From Mantamonas sphyraenae (taxonomy: Eukaryota > CRuMs > Mantamonadidae): DNA of 64,000 nt. The notes under the pieces were generated by a model that worked only from the letters and a program-made list of their open reading frames with translations, had not been told where the DNA came from and did no database searches. Position 1 is the stretch's first letter. The number at the start of each line of letters is the position of its first letter. This document shows positions 1 to 10,060 of this stretch, one piece after another. The DNA is taken from positions 496,001 to 560,000 of the forward strand of contig JAPMXV010000052.1 in assembly GCA_026936335.1 (NCBI GenBank), written 5' to 3'. The translations under genes and the position numbers were made by a program.

Positions 1-2
1 CC

Positions 3-2537
3 ATGGGTATGTGTCCTCATGTCCATCCCCAACATGCGTAGCCCCACACTGGTTCCCTTCTTTCCTGTTTCGATGACTGTTTTCCTGCGCCACGGTGCCT
101 ACCTTCACTTGCTGACCCGGCGTCCGCTCCAGATTCACGGCTCGACTCGTTCTTTGCCGAGCCAGGCGAAGGGGACGGCTCGACGCTGCGCCTGCGGCTG
201 AGCAGGTCCAGCTTGGAACGAGACTCCATGGCGTCGCAGTATGCATACCGACCAAACAGTAGCGGGGCAGCCGCACGGGTGTGGGAAAACAACGTGTCCG
301 CGGGTGGCGGCGCCGCAGAAGACAACGGTCAAGTGGACGAGGCGGCAGAGGGGACAAGTGAGGACCGCAGCAACAAGCAGGTGGGCTCAGGACAGGCACT
401 GGGCAGCAACCATGACGACCGGTACCAGAGCACATTGATTGGCAAGGCCAGTAAGCGTGAGAGCGCGTTGGGACGAGACGTGCGCTATTCCAGCCTGTAT
501 GCAAACGAACAGGCGGATCCCCGAGGACGACAAAGCCCCAGGAGCAAAGGAGGCGCCGGCAAACGCAAAGGCAGTGCAGGCGCAGATGGAAGCAGTGGTG
601 GAAAGCGACGGACGGGGGGAGGAGGTGGAACAAGCGCGAGCAAGCGACGAGGCAGCAAACCGCGCTCGCTTCTGGACGAGCTGTACGGATCGTATGGCCA
701 CACAGGAGGACACAACGGAGACGGAGATGCTTTGGGACGCAGCAGAATGCAGGGGAAGCAGGAGCAGGACATGCTGTTTGATGCACCTGCGCTGCAGAGT
801 GTACAAACGGCGTACGACACGCTGGGCAGCGTGAAAAACACACTGGTCACACAGCAGACACACGTGGGCAGAGTGCGCGACCAATCCAAAGACGCCCTGC
901 ATCGCGTGCGCGACCTTCACACTGCCTTCCGCATGTGCAATCAAAAGCGGCTGCAGCTGAGAGAGGATGTCCAACATGTGGCGCTCTTCATTGCCCAGGA
1001 CGAGGCCCTGCTCGACCGCCTGGCCCAGCTCAGCCGGCCCGAGAGCACCCTCATGGACAACGTGGACTTTGCCGACCAGGAGTTGGCACGCGCTGTGATG
1101 CGCATTGTCAGCAGCGCCACCGCGCAAGACGACGTCGATGCCTTGCTCGACGAAACCGCAGCCAACCTGGACGGGTTTGCACCTGCCAACGCCCTCGACG
1201 ACCACCGATTGGCCTTCAAACTCATCGACTCGGCCGCCTCGCAGGTCGCCTCGCAAATCGAGGACCTGCTGCAGGAGCTGCCAGAGGCCCTGGACGAGCT
1301 GCAGCTCATTGTGGAGAAGGCCAAGGTGCGCAGTGGCAAGTTTAGCGACGGCGGAACTGGAGCATCGTCGTCGTCGTCATCCACCTCGTCGTCGTCGTCG
1401 TCCCGTAAGGGAGCACGCATTAAGCCACAGGACAAGCTGATGAGCATGGACGAGGCAATGTCGCTGGCCACCAAGGCCATGTTGCACAACAACCAGAGCA
1501 AGGTGGACATGAGCCAGGAGCAGATGCTGCTGGCTCACCAAAACAGGGTGCAGAAGGAGGTGATTGTGGCTTCCTTGAAGCGAATCCGCAGCGAGTACGT
1601 GGCCCAGTTTGGCGAGCCTGTGCAAGAGCGACCCCAGCAACAGCAGCAGCTCCATAGCGCACACACGCAGGGCGAATCGTCATTCGGCCTCGATGCAGAG
1701 GATGCACTGCCGTCGTCGAGCAGCATGGACAATCTGCAACAGGGCGGACGGGCAAAGACGGGCATGCGCGTGGACACGACGAGTGGGATGGGCACGACGA
1801 CCACCCCACGACTGCAGAAGCTGGAGTCAGCAGCATCGGGTCATTCGCCTGGTTCGGAGCCAACAACCATCGTGTATCACAGCGACAGCGAGCGAGGAGA
1901 AAGTCCAGGTGTCGGAGGAGAGTTTGGTCTCGGATACATGGAACAGGTGGCACAGGAACGACGAAACAACATGGACCGTGAGCTGGCGTGGACCACAGAG
2001 GCACACAAGCAGGCACGCAAGGAACAGCGCATGGCACAGGAGGAACACGACGAAACCACACGCCACAGGCGCAGGCGGTCACAGCTGCGACTGCAGACTT
2101 CCATCTCTGGCTCGCACTCGCCACGTGGACGCGAAAGCACGCGACGAGCCAGCAACAGGAGCATGGGTCGAGACAAGAAGGGCCAGCAAGGGATGACCAC
2201 ACCGCGCAGTACGAGCAGCACAGCCAACAACAAGAAGCAGGCAAGCACACAGGATGCAGAGCAGGGCGACATGGACCTCAGCATCGAGAGCAAGCAGGTG
2301 AAACGGATCAAAGCGGAGCACGAGAAGCACAACGATGCATTGAAGCGTCGGCACAAACGCGAAACCGACGCGCTGGAAACTGAGCTGCACAAGGAGAAGG
2401 AGGCTCGCAAACAGCTGTCCGAAGATCTCAAGGGACTCAAGAAGCAGATGCGCGACCTGAAACGCGCTCATTTGGCTGAGCTGAAGAAGAGGGAGCAAGA
2501 GATGCGCGAGGAGTTGGATGCGCGCCGGTTTCAATGA
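3..2537 (+). CDS. Serine-rich, basic coiled-coil protein of unknown function
   Basis: I read two exons, 3-6 (ATG plus G) and 133-2537, joined across a 126-bp GTATGT...CCAG intron that contains a CTGAC branch-like motif. The join gives an 802-residue protein starting M-D-S-R-L. The frame stays open upstream of the internal ATG at 228, which is why I extend it. The N-terminal third is low complexity, rich in Gly, Ser, Lys and Arg. A helical region lies around residues 215-400, a serine tract encoded by TCG repeats is at 1366-1401, and the last 90 residues form a highly charged Lys/Glu coiled coil. I recognise no catalytic domain. The composition suggests a structural or cytoskeletal protein, but that is only inference. 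Its stop is 11 bp from the stop of the convergent cap methyltransferase gene, so the 3' UTRs probably overlap. The start exon lies at the window edge, so a further upstream exon cannot be excluded. Confidence 0.7.
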
Positions 2538-2548
2538 TGATCCACACA

Positions 2549-3706
2549 TCATTCCCATCGCCTCACATCCTCCTTGTGTGGATATGGATTAAGTTTGCTG
2601 TTCCACGCACGCATGAGCTCGGGCTGCTCGCTGCTGTGGCGGCCGGGGCCTTGGTAAGATCCCTTCTTGCGAAACGTGACGACGCAGTACAGCTGGGCCG
2701 TCTCCCAGTCATCGGCATGCAGTGCCCACTCCTCTTGGCCGTAGCTTACGTGCCTCAGGTTCATCTTGTCCAGCAGCCGGCTGGCATCACGCTCATCCTT
2801 GTGTGCCTGCACGAAATCGAGAAAGTTCAGGTTCTCCACAAGCTCCATGTCCTGCTGCGCCGCCAAATCTTCCAGCAGCTGCGGGTACACAAGGTATTCG
2901 GGTGCATTCTCCACTGCATCGACAAGCGTAAACAGGTAGCGGTTGCCCCACAGCTGCTCGCCAAAGTTGTCCGTTTGGGTATCAAACTCGACACGGTAGC
3001 GCGAGTTGCCGCAGGCATAGCGGCCCGACTGGGCGTGTGCTTCACGCACACGGTGCACCAATACATTGGCATCCACGGTGGTGAGTACAAACAAGCCTCC
3101 GGGCACCAGGCGCTCGCACGCATTCTCCATAAACACCTGCGCGCGTGCTTCGCTGGCAAAGCCGTAGTGAAAGGCAAACTGGCATGAGGTCATATGTGTG
3201 CGCACAAACGGCGGCAGATGGTCCTTGAGATGCACCACACCGCAATCTGCGCTTGCAAACAGGGCGGAAAACTGCGGTTGCCGCCTCCTCATTGCAAAGT
3301 CGCTGTACCGCTCCACTGCATGTTCCACCGACCCATGCGCAATGTCCACTGCCAACAGAGTGCTTGGTCGCCCGAAGCGGTGTTTGGTAAAGTCGCCTCC
3401 TTTGCCGCAGGCCAAGTCGAGCACCACCGCTCCTTCCCCAATCTGCCGGTAGCACTTGGCCAGCAGCGTGCTCTTGACCCAATTGTTGAAGTTGCGCAGC
3501 ACAAAGATGGGCGACTGCTGCCGCTGCTGCGTGCTCTGGTTCGAGCGACCGCTGTAGTGCGAGGCCACTGCCGACGCATCCTTGCTCTCAGAGAAAGAGG
3601 ACGACGATGACGACGACGACGACGACGACGATGAATTGCTCACATGTTGTCGTTTGTTGGACATTTCTTCTTCACCTTCATTGTCTGGGCGGGGTCGTTT
3701 GGACAT
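2549..3706 (-). CDS. RNMT: mRNA cap guanine-N7 methyltransferase
   Basis: This is a single-exon gene of 385 residues. It transfers a methyl group from S-adenosylmethionine to N7 of the capping guanosine of nuclear pre-mRNA (RNMT/Abd1 family). After a Ser-rich, basic N-terminus (about residues 1-60) comes the family entry motif NFNNWVKSTLL, then the SAM-binding motif VLDLACGKGGD, the acidic post-motif AVDIA, and the cap-binding stretch SCQFAFHYGF. The latter matches the SCQF-x-HYxF signature of RNMT. The C-terminal half keeps the YLFTL and EYLVY elements of the fold. The length fits fungal and protist family members. The ATG at 3706 is chosen because it is the first in frame and begins a typical basic, disordered extension. 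The next upstream gene on the same strand may end only 18 bp away. Confidence 0.93.
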   Translation of the reverse strand: MSKRPRPDNEGEEEMSNKRQHVSNSSSSSSSSSSSSSFSESKDASAVASHYSGRSNQSTQQRQQSPIFVLRNFNNWVKSTLLAKCYRQIGEGAVVLDLACGKGGDFTKHRFGRPSTLLAVDIAHGSVEHAVERYSDFAMRRRQPQFSALFASADCGVVHLKDHLPPFVRTHMTSCQFAFHYGFASEARAQVFMENACERLVPGGLFVLTTVDANVLVHRVREAHAQSGRYACGNSRYRVEFDTQTDNFGEQLWGNRYLFTLVDAVENAPEYLVYPQLLEDLAAQQDMELVENLNFLDFVQAHKDERDASRLLDKMNLRHVSYGQEEWALHADDWETAQLYCVVTFRKKGSYQGPGRHSSEQPELMRAWNSKLNPYPHKEDVRRWE

Positions 3707-3724
3707 TGCAACCGAAATCGTGCC

Positions 3725-5542
3725 TCAGCCGGCGCTCTCGTCGCTCTCCTCGTCAGAATCGACCTCGCGGGCAGAACGATCGGTTCCCGACGGTGAAACC
3801 AGCAATGGGCGGTTTGCGCCCGAGCTGCTGTTGCTCCCGCGCTTCTTTTTGTTGCTGAAGCGGCCGACACGGAACTTTGCTTCTCCGCCACTGCCTCTGT
3901 TGGCCCCTGCGTGCCCGGACATCTCTGCACTCGGACTCTGTTGTGCATAGCTGGAGACTCCTTCGCTGCTGCTACCCACTCCATGGCCCTCGTCGTCGTC
4001 CACATGGCCAGCGGAACTGCTGCTTGTACTCCCTGTTGTTGAGGATGTTGTTGTGGTTGTGGTTGTGGTGGCGGTTGGTGGTGGTCTGTGGGGGTCCTGA
4101 GGTGTCACTCTCCTCTTCATCTTCCTCCCCGTCCTCCTCGCCTTCGAACCTGTGCATGTTCTCCTCGTAGTGGGCACGTGGTTTGTACTGGTTGGGTCTG
4201 CGCACAACGGTATGTGTGTACTCGATGCGTGGGCGCACATCGAGCACATCCACGTCATCATCATCGCCATTTGACCCTTGTTCACCGTCCTGCTGGTCAG
4301 CCACAACCTGGACGCCTCCGTTCTTCAACAGCCGCTGACGATCGCGGGCCTCGCGCAGATCCTCCCGATCTTTGTAAATCTCTTCCATCTGCTGATCGAG
4401 CTCGCCCAGGCGTGTGCTTCGTGCCGTTGCATCGATCTCCTCAAGTCGAGCAATCTTTCCGTCTCGCATCCACACTACGCGCTGCGCAAAGTTCTTCAGC
4501 CCACGGTCGTGTGTGACCATCACCATGGTGATGTTCTCCTCCTCGTTGAGCTCCAGAAGGAATTGCATCACAATGGCTGTGTTGACTGTGTCCAGATCAC
4601 CTGTAGGTTCGTCCAGCAGCAGCACACGCGGCGAGTTTGCAATCGCTCGGGCAATCGTCACGCGCTGCTGTTCGCCGCCAGACAGTTGAGACGGAAGGTG
4701 GTCCTCACGTTCACTCATACCCACCCGAGCAAGCAGTCCGCGTGCGCGTTCTCGTCGCTCGTCTGCGCTCAGCCGCCCTGCAAGGATCATGGGCATCTCC
4801 ACGTTCTCCAGCGCAGTCATGGACGACAACAAGTTGAATGTCTGAAACACAAAGCCAAGCTCGACCAGACGAATGTGTGCCAGTGTGTCATCACTGGTAT
4901 CGTTGCCAATCCGTGTGCCTGCAATGCTCACTGTGCCCTTGGTCGGCTTGTCGATCGTCCCGATGATGTTCAACATGGTCGTCTTGCCGCCACCCGACGT
5001 TCCGTAGATGGCCACAAACTCGCCCTGTTCGATGTGCAAGTTAACGCCTCTGTTATTGCAGTGGTCGTGTCCCACGCGTGTCGCGTGCAACGGGTCACAC
5101 GAGGAGTGTCAGCCTCTGGCGGGCGGTGGTGGGCAACGCGAATCATTCCGCCGGCAGAGCTCGTTTCCCACCGCGTCTGGAAAAGGAGCCGAGTGGCCAC
5201 GACCAATGTGTGAAGAGACAGGGTGGATGCAGTACACGTACCGAAGAGCAGGGACACCCTCCACACCCAACAGGTAGGTCTTGTGTACGTTCTCCAGTCG
5301 GACGACGCTCCGTGCCTTCTTGCTGCTTGCCTTCTTCTTTCGCCTGCGCACCGTCGTGTTGCTGTTTGTCTGTGATGCGTGCCACAAGCACACAAACGTA
5401 TTCAGTGTGGATATCCGTCATGCCACGGCATGGTCGAGTGTCAGCTGCTCGCCCAGCGGGCTGCGCATCACGCACTCCTTCGCCCTCGCACCTTTTGTGG
5501 CGTCGTAAGCAGCCGGTCGCCTTCCCCCTCGTCCCCATCCAT
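3725..5542 (-). CDS. ABC ATPase of the MacB/LolD/FtsE type with acidic C-terminal tail
   Basis: I read four exons, 5542-5492, 5369-5242, 5049-4109 and 4032-3725 (475 residues). The first two joins restore the family N-terminus exactly (VVRLENVHKTYLLG...ALRGVNLHIE). All ABC motifs are present: Walker A GTSGGGKTT (about 76-84), Q-loop FVFQTFNLL, signature LSGGEQQR, Walker B with LLLDEPTGDLD, and the switch histidine in VTHD. There is no membrane domain, so it should partner a separate permease or act as a soluble ATPase. The closest family by sequence style is the bacterial lipoprotein-release/macrolide-export ATPases. The tail is acidic, Ser/Thr-rich and probably disordered. The last intron (76 bp, weak donor GTGACA) is less certain. 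Without it the frame stops at 3972 and leaves 250 bp of coding-looking sequence unexplained. Confidence 0.85.
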
Positions 5543-5656
5543 GTCTACGATGACATCGTTTGTGGTGTTGCCTGTTGTCTGCTGCGCACCCAGCACAAGC
5601 GAGGACATTGGCGAGTTGCGTTGTCGCCAGTGTCGCCAGCGAAGCCACCCGAACCG

Positions 5657-7251
5657 ATGGTGTGTGCTGTTCCTTCCTGCTTCTCCTTGCCCCCGGAAAC
5701 ACCTCTGACTCGTCCCGCATGTCCTCCCCCTTTCCCACACACCACACACAAACAGTCGTTTTTCAACTTTGGCCCCCCCGCCTCGTTGGACGTGGAGATC
5801 ACGCCTGCAGGTGGCTCGTCGTCGAGCCAGGGCAACTTCATCACCATCCCAGCCGCTGAGATCGCAGGAGCAAAGGAAGACAAAGTGATGCCCCTGTTTC
5901 AGTCGGGCGAAACCATTGCAGGCACTGTCAAGGTGAATGTCAAGTCTGGCAAGAAGGTGGAGCACGTAGGCGTGCGCTGCGAACTCGTCGGCCAAATCGG
6001 TGCGTGGAACCCCCTCCTCGTTTCCCCTCACCCTCTCAATCCATTGGCATCGCGTTCACTCACACATGCTCCCGTTCCACGCCCTCACGTGTGTCCACAG
6101 AACTGTTTTACGACCGCGGCAACCACTACGAGTTCCTCAGTCTCGTCCGAGGTAAGAGTGTGTCGGGAGGGGAAATCGTCCCCTTGCGTGAATGGCACCT
6201 TTTCGCGGCCCGCAGCCGGCCCTGAGCCCGTCTATGCCCACCATGCACATGCAGCTGACACACAAATTGCGTCCTGTGCCACGTACGCACAGAGCTGGAG
6301 GCCGACGGCGAGCTGACCGAGAGCAAGGAGCTTGCGTTTGAGTTTTCCAACGTGGAGAAGCAGTACGAGTCGTACAATGGCATCAATGTGCGCCTTCGGT
6401 ACGTTGTGTGACATGCCCTTGGGCGGACACTGTCACAGACGCAGACATGCGCATGCGCTGCTGTGCATGTGTGGCTCCATGCAGCACCGTGCACTTTCAT
6501 GAGACGCTGACCTGTGCGCATGTTCCCCCCCCTACCCCGCAGATACTTTGTGCGCTGCACCATTCTCCGCCAGTACAGCAGCAACATCGAAACCGAGGTT
6601 GATTTTTGGGTGCAGAACAGGGACGAGCCGCCCGAGCACAACTCGTCCCTCAAGATGGAGGTGGGCATCGAGGATTGCCTTCACCTGGAGTTTGAGTACG
6701 ATCGCTCCAAGTACCACCTCAAGGACGTCATTGTGGGCAAGATCTACTTCCTGCTTGTGCGCATCAAGATCAAGCACATGGAAATCTCCCTCATCCGGCG
6801 CGAAAGCACTGGCTCGGGCCCCAACCTGTACAACGAGAGCGAGACCGTCACCAAGTTTGAAATCATGGATGGCGCCCCCGTGCGCGGCGAATCCATCCCC
6901 ATCCGTCTCTTCCTCAGTGGCTTTGAGCTGACCCCCACCTACCGCTCTGTCCACAACAAGTTCTCCGTCAAATACTACCTCAACCTTGTCCTCGTCGACC
7001 GCGACGACCGCCGCTACTTTAAGCAGCAAGAGATCACCCTGTGGCGCAAGGACATCCAGGGTGAAGCCAAGCCTGTGTTTGTGGAGAAGGGTTACGACGC
7101 CGAGGACAAGGCGCGCGAGGAGAAGCGCAAACAGGAGATTGCACGCAAGAAGGCCGAGCAGGCTGCGCGTGAGGCAGAAGAGGAGGAGGAGGAAACCGAT
7201 GAAGACGACGACGAGTACGAGACGGACGAGGAGTCGGAGGAAGAGAATTGA
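5657..7251 (+). CDS. VPS26: Retromer subunit VPS26
   Basis: I read exons 5657-5659 (the start codon alone), 5756-5999, 6101-6151, 6293-6398 and 6543-7251, giving 370 residues. VPS26 is the arrestin-fold subunit of retromer, which binds VPS35 and sorting nexins on endosomes and recycles cargo to the Golgi or plasma membrane. Diagnostic blocks are VEHVGVRCELVGQIELF, KMEVGIEDCLHLEFEY, KYHLKDVIVGKIYFLL, EIMDGAPVRGESIPIRLFL, and RRYFKQQEITLWRK, nearly identical to animal VPS26. Each junction restores the family sequence across the splice. A Glu/Asp-rich coiled tail of about 60 residues extends beyond the conserved domain. The initiator ATG sits directly against the GTGTGT donor, so the first exon contributes only Met. 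This is the least certain part. Its stop lies 36 bp from the convergent RNA ligase stop. Confidence 0.95.
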
Positions 7252-7287
7252 CCTGCAGAGAGAAAGGGATGAAGGATTTTTGGATTT

Positions 7288-7995
7288 TCAATCGGCCAAG
7301 CCGTTCTTTTGCACAATGCGGTCTCGCTGCCACTTGCTGTTGCCCGCCTTGAAGCCACTGCGTACGTACTTGACGCGCAGCACACATGTGTCGCCTTCGT
7401 CCACACGAAAGACAAGCCCCTCAGCAGCTTCGCCGCTCGCCGAGTACTCCGACTCGCCCAGAGCCTGTTCAAACTCGTCCAGCGCCACCGTCTTGCCGCC
7501 TGCATCTTCAATCACCGCTCTGCACGGCACCAACTTCAGCTCTGTGTCCTGGGTCATCTCTTGCAGCTTGCGCAGGGAGACAAAGGTTTGCGAGGACCGA
7601 TCAAACGCGTCAAACCAACTCACCCAGGCCGGCAGGGCGTCATACTCTGTCGCGTGCGTCGCGATGCACAATTCTCCGTACAGCACGTATGTATTGCCCA
7701 CCACCTGTTTAATGTCGTCGTAGTTTTCCCAGCAGAATGCCTGGAAAACGTCGTACTGCGGGTGTTCGCCGTGGCCCAGCTCATGTGTGCGTCCTTGCAT
7801 CACCATCTCGTCCCCGTCAAAGAACACACCCACGTTGGCGCCGTCTATCTTTTCCTGCACCACGAGCACCTGTCCTTCCTCCAGCCGGATGCTTGACTGG
7901 CCCCATTCCTCGTCGTCGTCCGTCTTGTTTGACCCGGCCACGTGTGCTGTGCGTGGGAATGGGTATCGGATCTTGCTCTCGTTGTTGGCACTCAT
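7288..7995 (-). CDS. ATP-dependent RNA ligase-type nucleotidyltransferase
   Basis: This is a single-exon gene of 235 residues. The covalent nucleotidyltransferase motifs are in order: motif I EKIDGANVGVF (the Lys is the predicted AMP attachment site), motif III YVLYGELC, motif IV EGLVFRV, and motif V LRVKYVR with its lysine. This order and the short size fit the Rnl2/RNA_ligase family rather than DNA ligases or capping enzymes, which carry extra OB or C-terminal domains. The likely role is sealing of 3'-OH/5'-P RNA ends in repair or editing, but the substrate cannot be read from sequence. The start is ATG 7995. The frame upstream begins only with GTG. A TGATCACGTGA element lies 27 bp upstream of the start. 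Confidence 0.82.
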   Translation of the reverse strand: MSANNESKIRYPFPRTAHVAGSNKTDDDEEWGQSSIRLEEGQVLVVQEKIDGANVGVFFDGDEMVMQGRTHELGHGEHPQYDVFQAFCWENYDDIKQVVGNTYVLYGELCIATHATEYDALPAWVSWFDAFDRSSQTFVSLRKLQEMTQDTELKLVPCRAVIEDAGGKTVALDEFEQALGESEYSASGEAAEGLVFRVDEGDTCVLRVKYVRSGFKAGNSKWQRDRIVQKNGLAD

Positions 7996-8087
7996 CGGTG
8001 TGCACCACACAAAACGCTAGATGATCACGTGACACCCAACAAGAAAGCAATTGTGTGGCAGACAACGCGCAACTCAAACTTCCTCCT

Positions 8088-9914
8088 CTATTCGGCCTCC
8101 ACCAGTTGCCATGGCAGCGGAGGGGACATGCGCTGGCTGTTTGCATCCAAATCCAGATCCATGACGCTGCCAGGACGAGACAAGCTCGCACTGGTGCTGC
8201 TGGAACTGCTTGCAGACCCCGGCGACCAGCGATGGGCAATGGGCGCAAAGACAGAATGCGACTCGACAATGGAAGTGGGCGTGAGGACGCGCACAAGACT
8301 GGGAGACGCCGAACACGACGATTCCAGCTTGATGCTGGTCGCGTGCGTCTTTGGCGACGACCCATTGGACGAGGCGTCGCTCCTATCCTGGCTTCCACCA
8401 CGCGTCTGGCTAGCTTGCTCCTCCTCAATGGCATCGGAATCGTCAAAGGTGCTGTTGAACAGATCCTGGATCTCGCGCTGGCACTGTGCCAGCTGATCCT
8501 GGTCGAATTCCACACGCGCAAACAGTGCGTCCAGAATGGCCTGGCGAGGCAGCCCCAGCATATCTGCGGACAACAAAATGGATGAGGCTGTGATGACAGA
8601 CGGCAAGTAGCGCAGAAAGGCATACTCGCATGCACACAGGTCCAGGAAAAACTCGGCGTGTTTGCGCACACACACTTGCTCCTCCTTGCTTCGTACGGGC
8701 AGATCACTGCTCAGAAGCACAAACAACGTGTGTGGCGACGCCACAAGCAGGTTCCACTGCAGTGTACGCAGCACATCCTGCTCCGCACGCTTGAGCGCTC
8801 GTTCGTCAAACCCCTCGCCCGCGCTGTCCACAAGGTCCCCCAAGCGCGGGATGGCTGTCTCCCGCAGTTTGCTCGACACAAGCACACATGCTGCGCCGTA
8901 TTTTTGCAGTTCCCCCTTGTGCACGGGCTTTGTGGCCAAGAAGCGGTCCAGCAGCTGCACCGCCACCACGCACGAGTCCGACGTCATGCCAAAGTATTCG
9001 CATGCCTGTGTGAGGTGCGTTGTATGTTTGCGTGTGTGTGTGCATGTGTAAGTGTGTGCAAATGGCCATGTCTGTGTCGGCCGACCCATCCCATGACTCA
9101 ACACTGCCTGAGCCCCAAAAAACGCCCCTTGGCGCCAGTTTCCCGCTCGCCTCCAAGGCCCTTGCTCCCGCTTCGTACACACTTGGCAATCACACAGCCG
9201 CTCATGCACAAAATACACACATGCAACCTTTCCCCAGGCTGCCCCACGCACACATGCACACCCTCGCACACCCACACCGTCCAGTGCAAAGGCTGCATGC
9301 TGGAGGGCCCGCACGTTTTTTTTCGTGGGACTGATCACGTGATCAGCCCAAACCCGGAAAAGCGGTTGCCCTCCCTTCCCCTCGCTTGCACGTACCTCGA
9401 ACATCCACTCCACTGTCATCTGCCTCATCCACGGCTTGATGCTCTGCTGTACACGCTTCAGGTAGTCGCTCGGCGGATGTACGTAGCGCTCTAGCGCCAG
9501 GTAATACGCAAGCTGGTCCTGCTGGTATTCGCCAAACGCCTCGTGGCCCACCTCCCACGCTTCCTCCTCCGCCAGGCGTTCCAGACTCGGTGCATCTGTG
9601 TACACTTGATGATGCCAGCCACGCATCAGCGCCGCCTGGCCCTCTGTCATTTCGGGTGTTTGCATGCCCAGAACAAGCCTCTCGCCCTCCGCTTCTTCTC
9701 CCTCCTCCTCCTCCTCCAGCGTCTCTTGCGACAGCAGCAGACCGCTCATCTTTGCATCCTCTGTCTCCATGCCCCCGTGCATGTTCAAGACGTCTCCGTC
9801 ATTCTCCATCTCATCCAGCTCATCCCCGTCCTCCTCCACAACCAGGTCCGCAGGCACGTCCTGCTGCAGGACCCATGGCTCGCTCATGCGTGCTTCACGT
9901 TGTTCTTGCTCCAT
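8088..9914 (-). CDS. Cyclin-box protein (D/E-like cell-cycle cyclin)
   Basis: I read two exons, 9914-9396 and 9005-8088 (478 residues), joined across a long 390-bp intron whose removal restores WMFE|ACEYF. The N-terminal 110 residues are acidic. The cyclin N-box follows (about residues 130-270), with MRQMTVEWMFEACEYFGM and VQLLDRFL, the family core that contacts the CDK PSTAIRE helix. A second cyclin fold (about 270-385) contains YAFLRYLPSVITASSILLSA. The C-tail is Ser-rich with many SP/TP sites and resembles a phosphodegron, consistent with a regulated G1/S-type cyclin, though the class is inferred. The intron contains a perfect 16-bp palindrome at 9331-9346. It lies in the same orientation as VPS34, with 146 bp between that gene's stop and this start. 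Confidence 0.85.
   Translation of the reverse strand: MEQEQREARMSEPWVLQQDVPADLVVEEDGDELDEMENDGDVLNMHGGMETEDAKMSGLLLSQETLEEEEEGEEAEGERLVLGMQTPEMTEGQAALMRGWHHQVYTDAPSLERLAEEEAWEVGHEAFGEYQQDQLAYYLALERYVHPPSDYLKRVQQSIKPWMRQMTVEWMFEVRASEGKGGQPLFRVWADHVISPTKKNVRALQHAAFALDGVGVRGCACVRGAAWGKVACVYFVHERLCDCQVCTKREQGPWRRAGNWRQGAFFGAQAVLSHGMGRPTQTWPFAHTYTCTHTRKHTTHLTQACEYFGMTSDSCVVAVQLLDRFLATKPVHKGELQKYGAACVLVSSKLRETAIPRLGDLVDSAGEGFDERALKRAEQDVLRTLQWNLLVASPHTLFVLLSSDLPVRSKEEQVCVRKHAEFFLDLCACEYAFLRYLPSVITASSILLSADMLGLPRQAILDALFARVEFDQDQLAQCQREIQDLFNSTFDDSDAIEEEQASQTRGGSQDRSDASSNGSSPKTHATSIKLESSCSASPSLVRVLTPTSIVESHSVFAPIAHRWSPGSASSSSSTSASLSRPGSVMDLDLDANSQRMSPPLPWQLVEAE
9331..9346. repeat. Perfect 16-bp palindrome CTGATCACGTGATCAG
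   Basis: The palindrome lies in the cyclin intron and centres on CACGTG, an E-box. Its core TGATCACGTGA recurs at 8022-8032, just upstream of the RNA ligase start. It could bind a dimeric bHLH-type factor, but no function is shown by the sequence alone. Confidence 0.4.
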
Positions 9915-10060
9915 GCTGCTTCTATTGTAATTGTTTTCCGGCGTTCGGGTCACAAGGCCTGGATGAAGCGGCAGAAAGTTCGGGCTGGTGCCAATGGCGC
10001 AGGCCACGGCACCCCACCATCCCGTCTTCCCTCCCTCTCCACACCCCACCTGCCGCAATC

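Noticed and set aside
1366-1401. TCG trinucleotide tracts considered as CRISPR-like or tandem repeats
   Set aside because: They encode poly-Ser in translated frames, have no spacers, and occur in several unrelated genes.
3972-4032. Stop at 3972 taken as the ABC ATPase end
   Set aside because: A 76-bp intron links to a further 308-bp coding-looking exon with exact codon arithmetic; kept as less certain.
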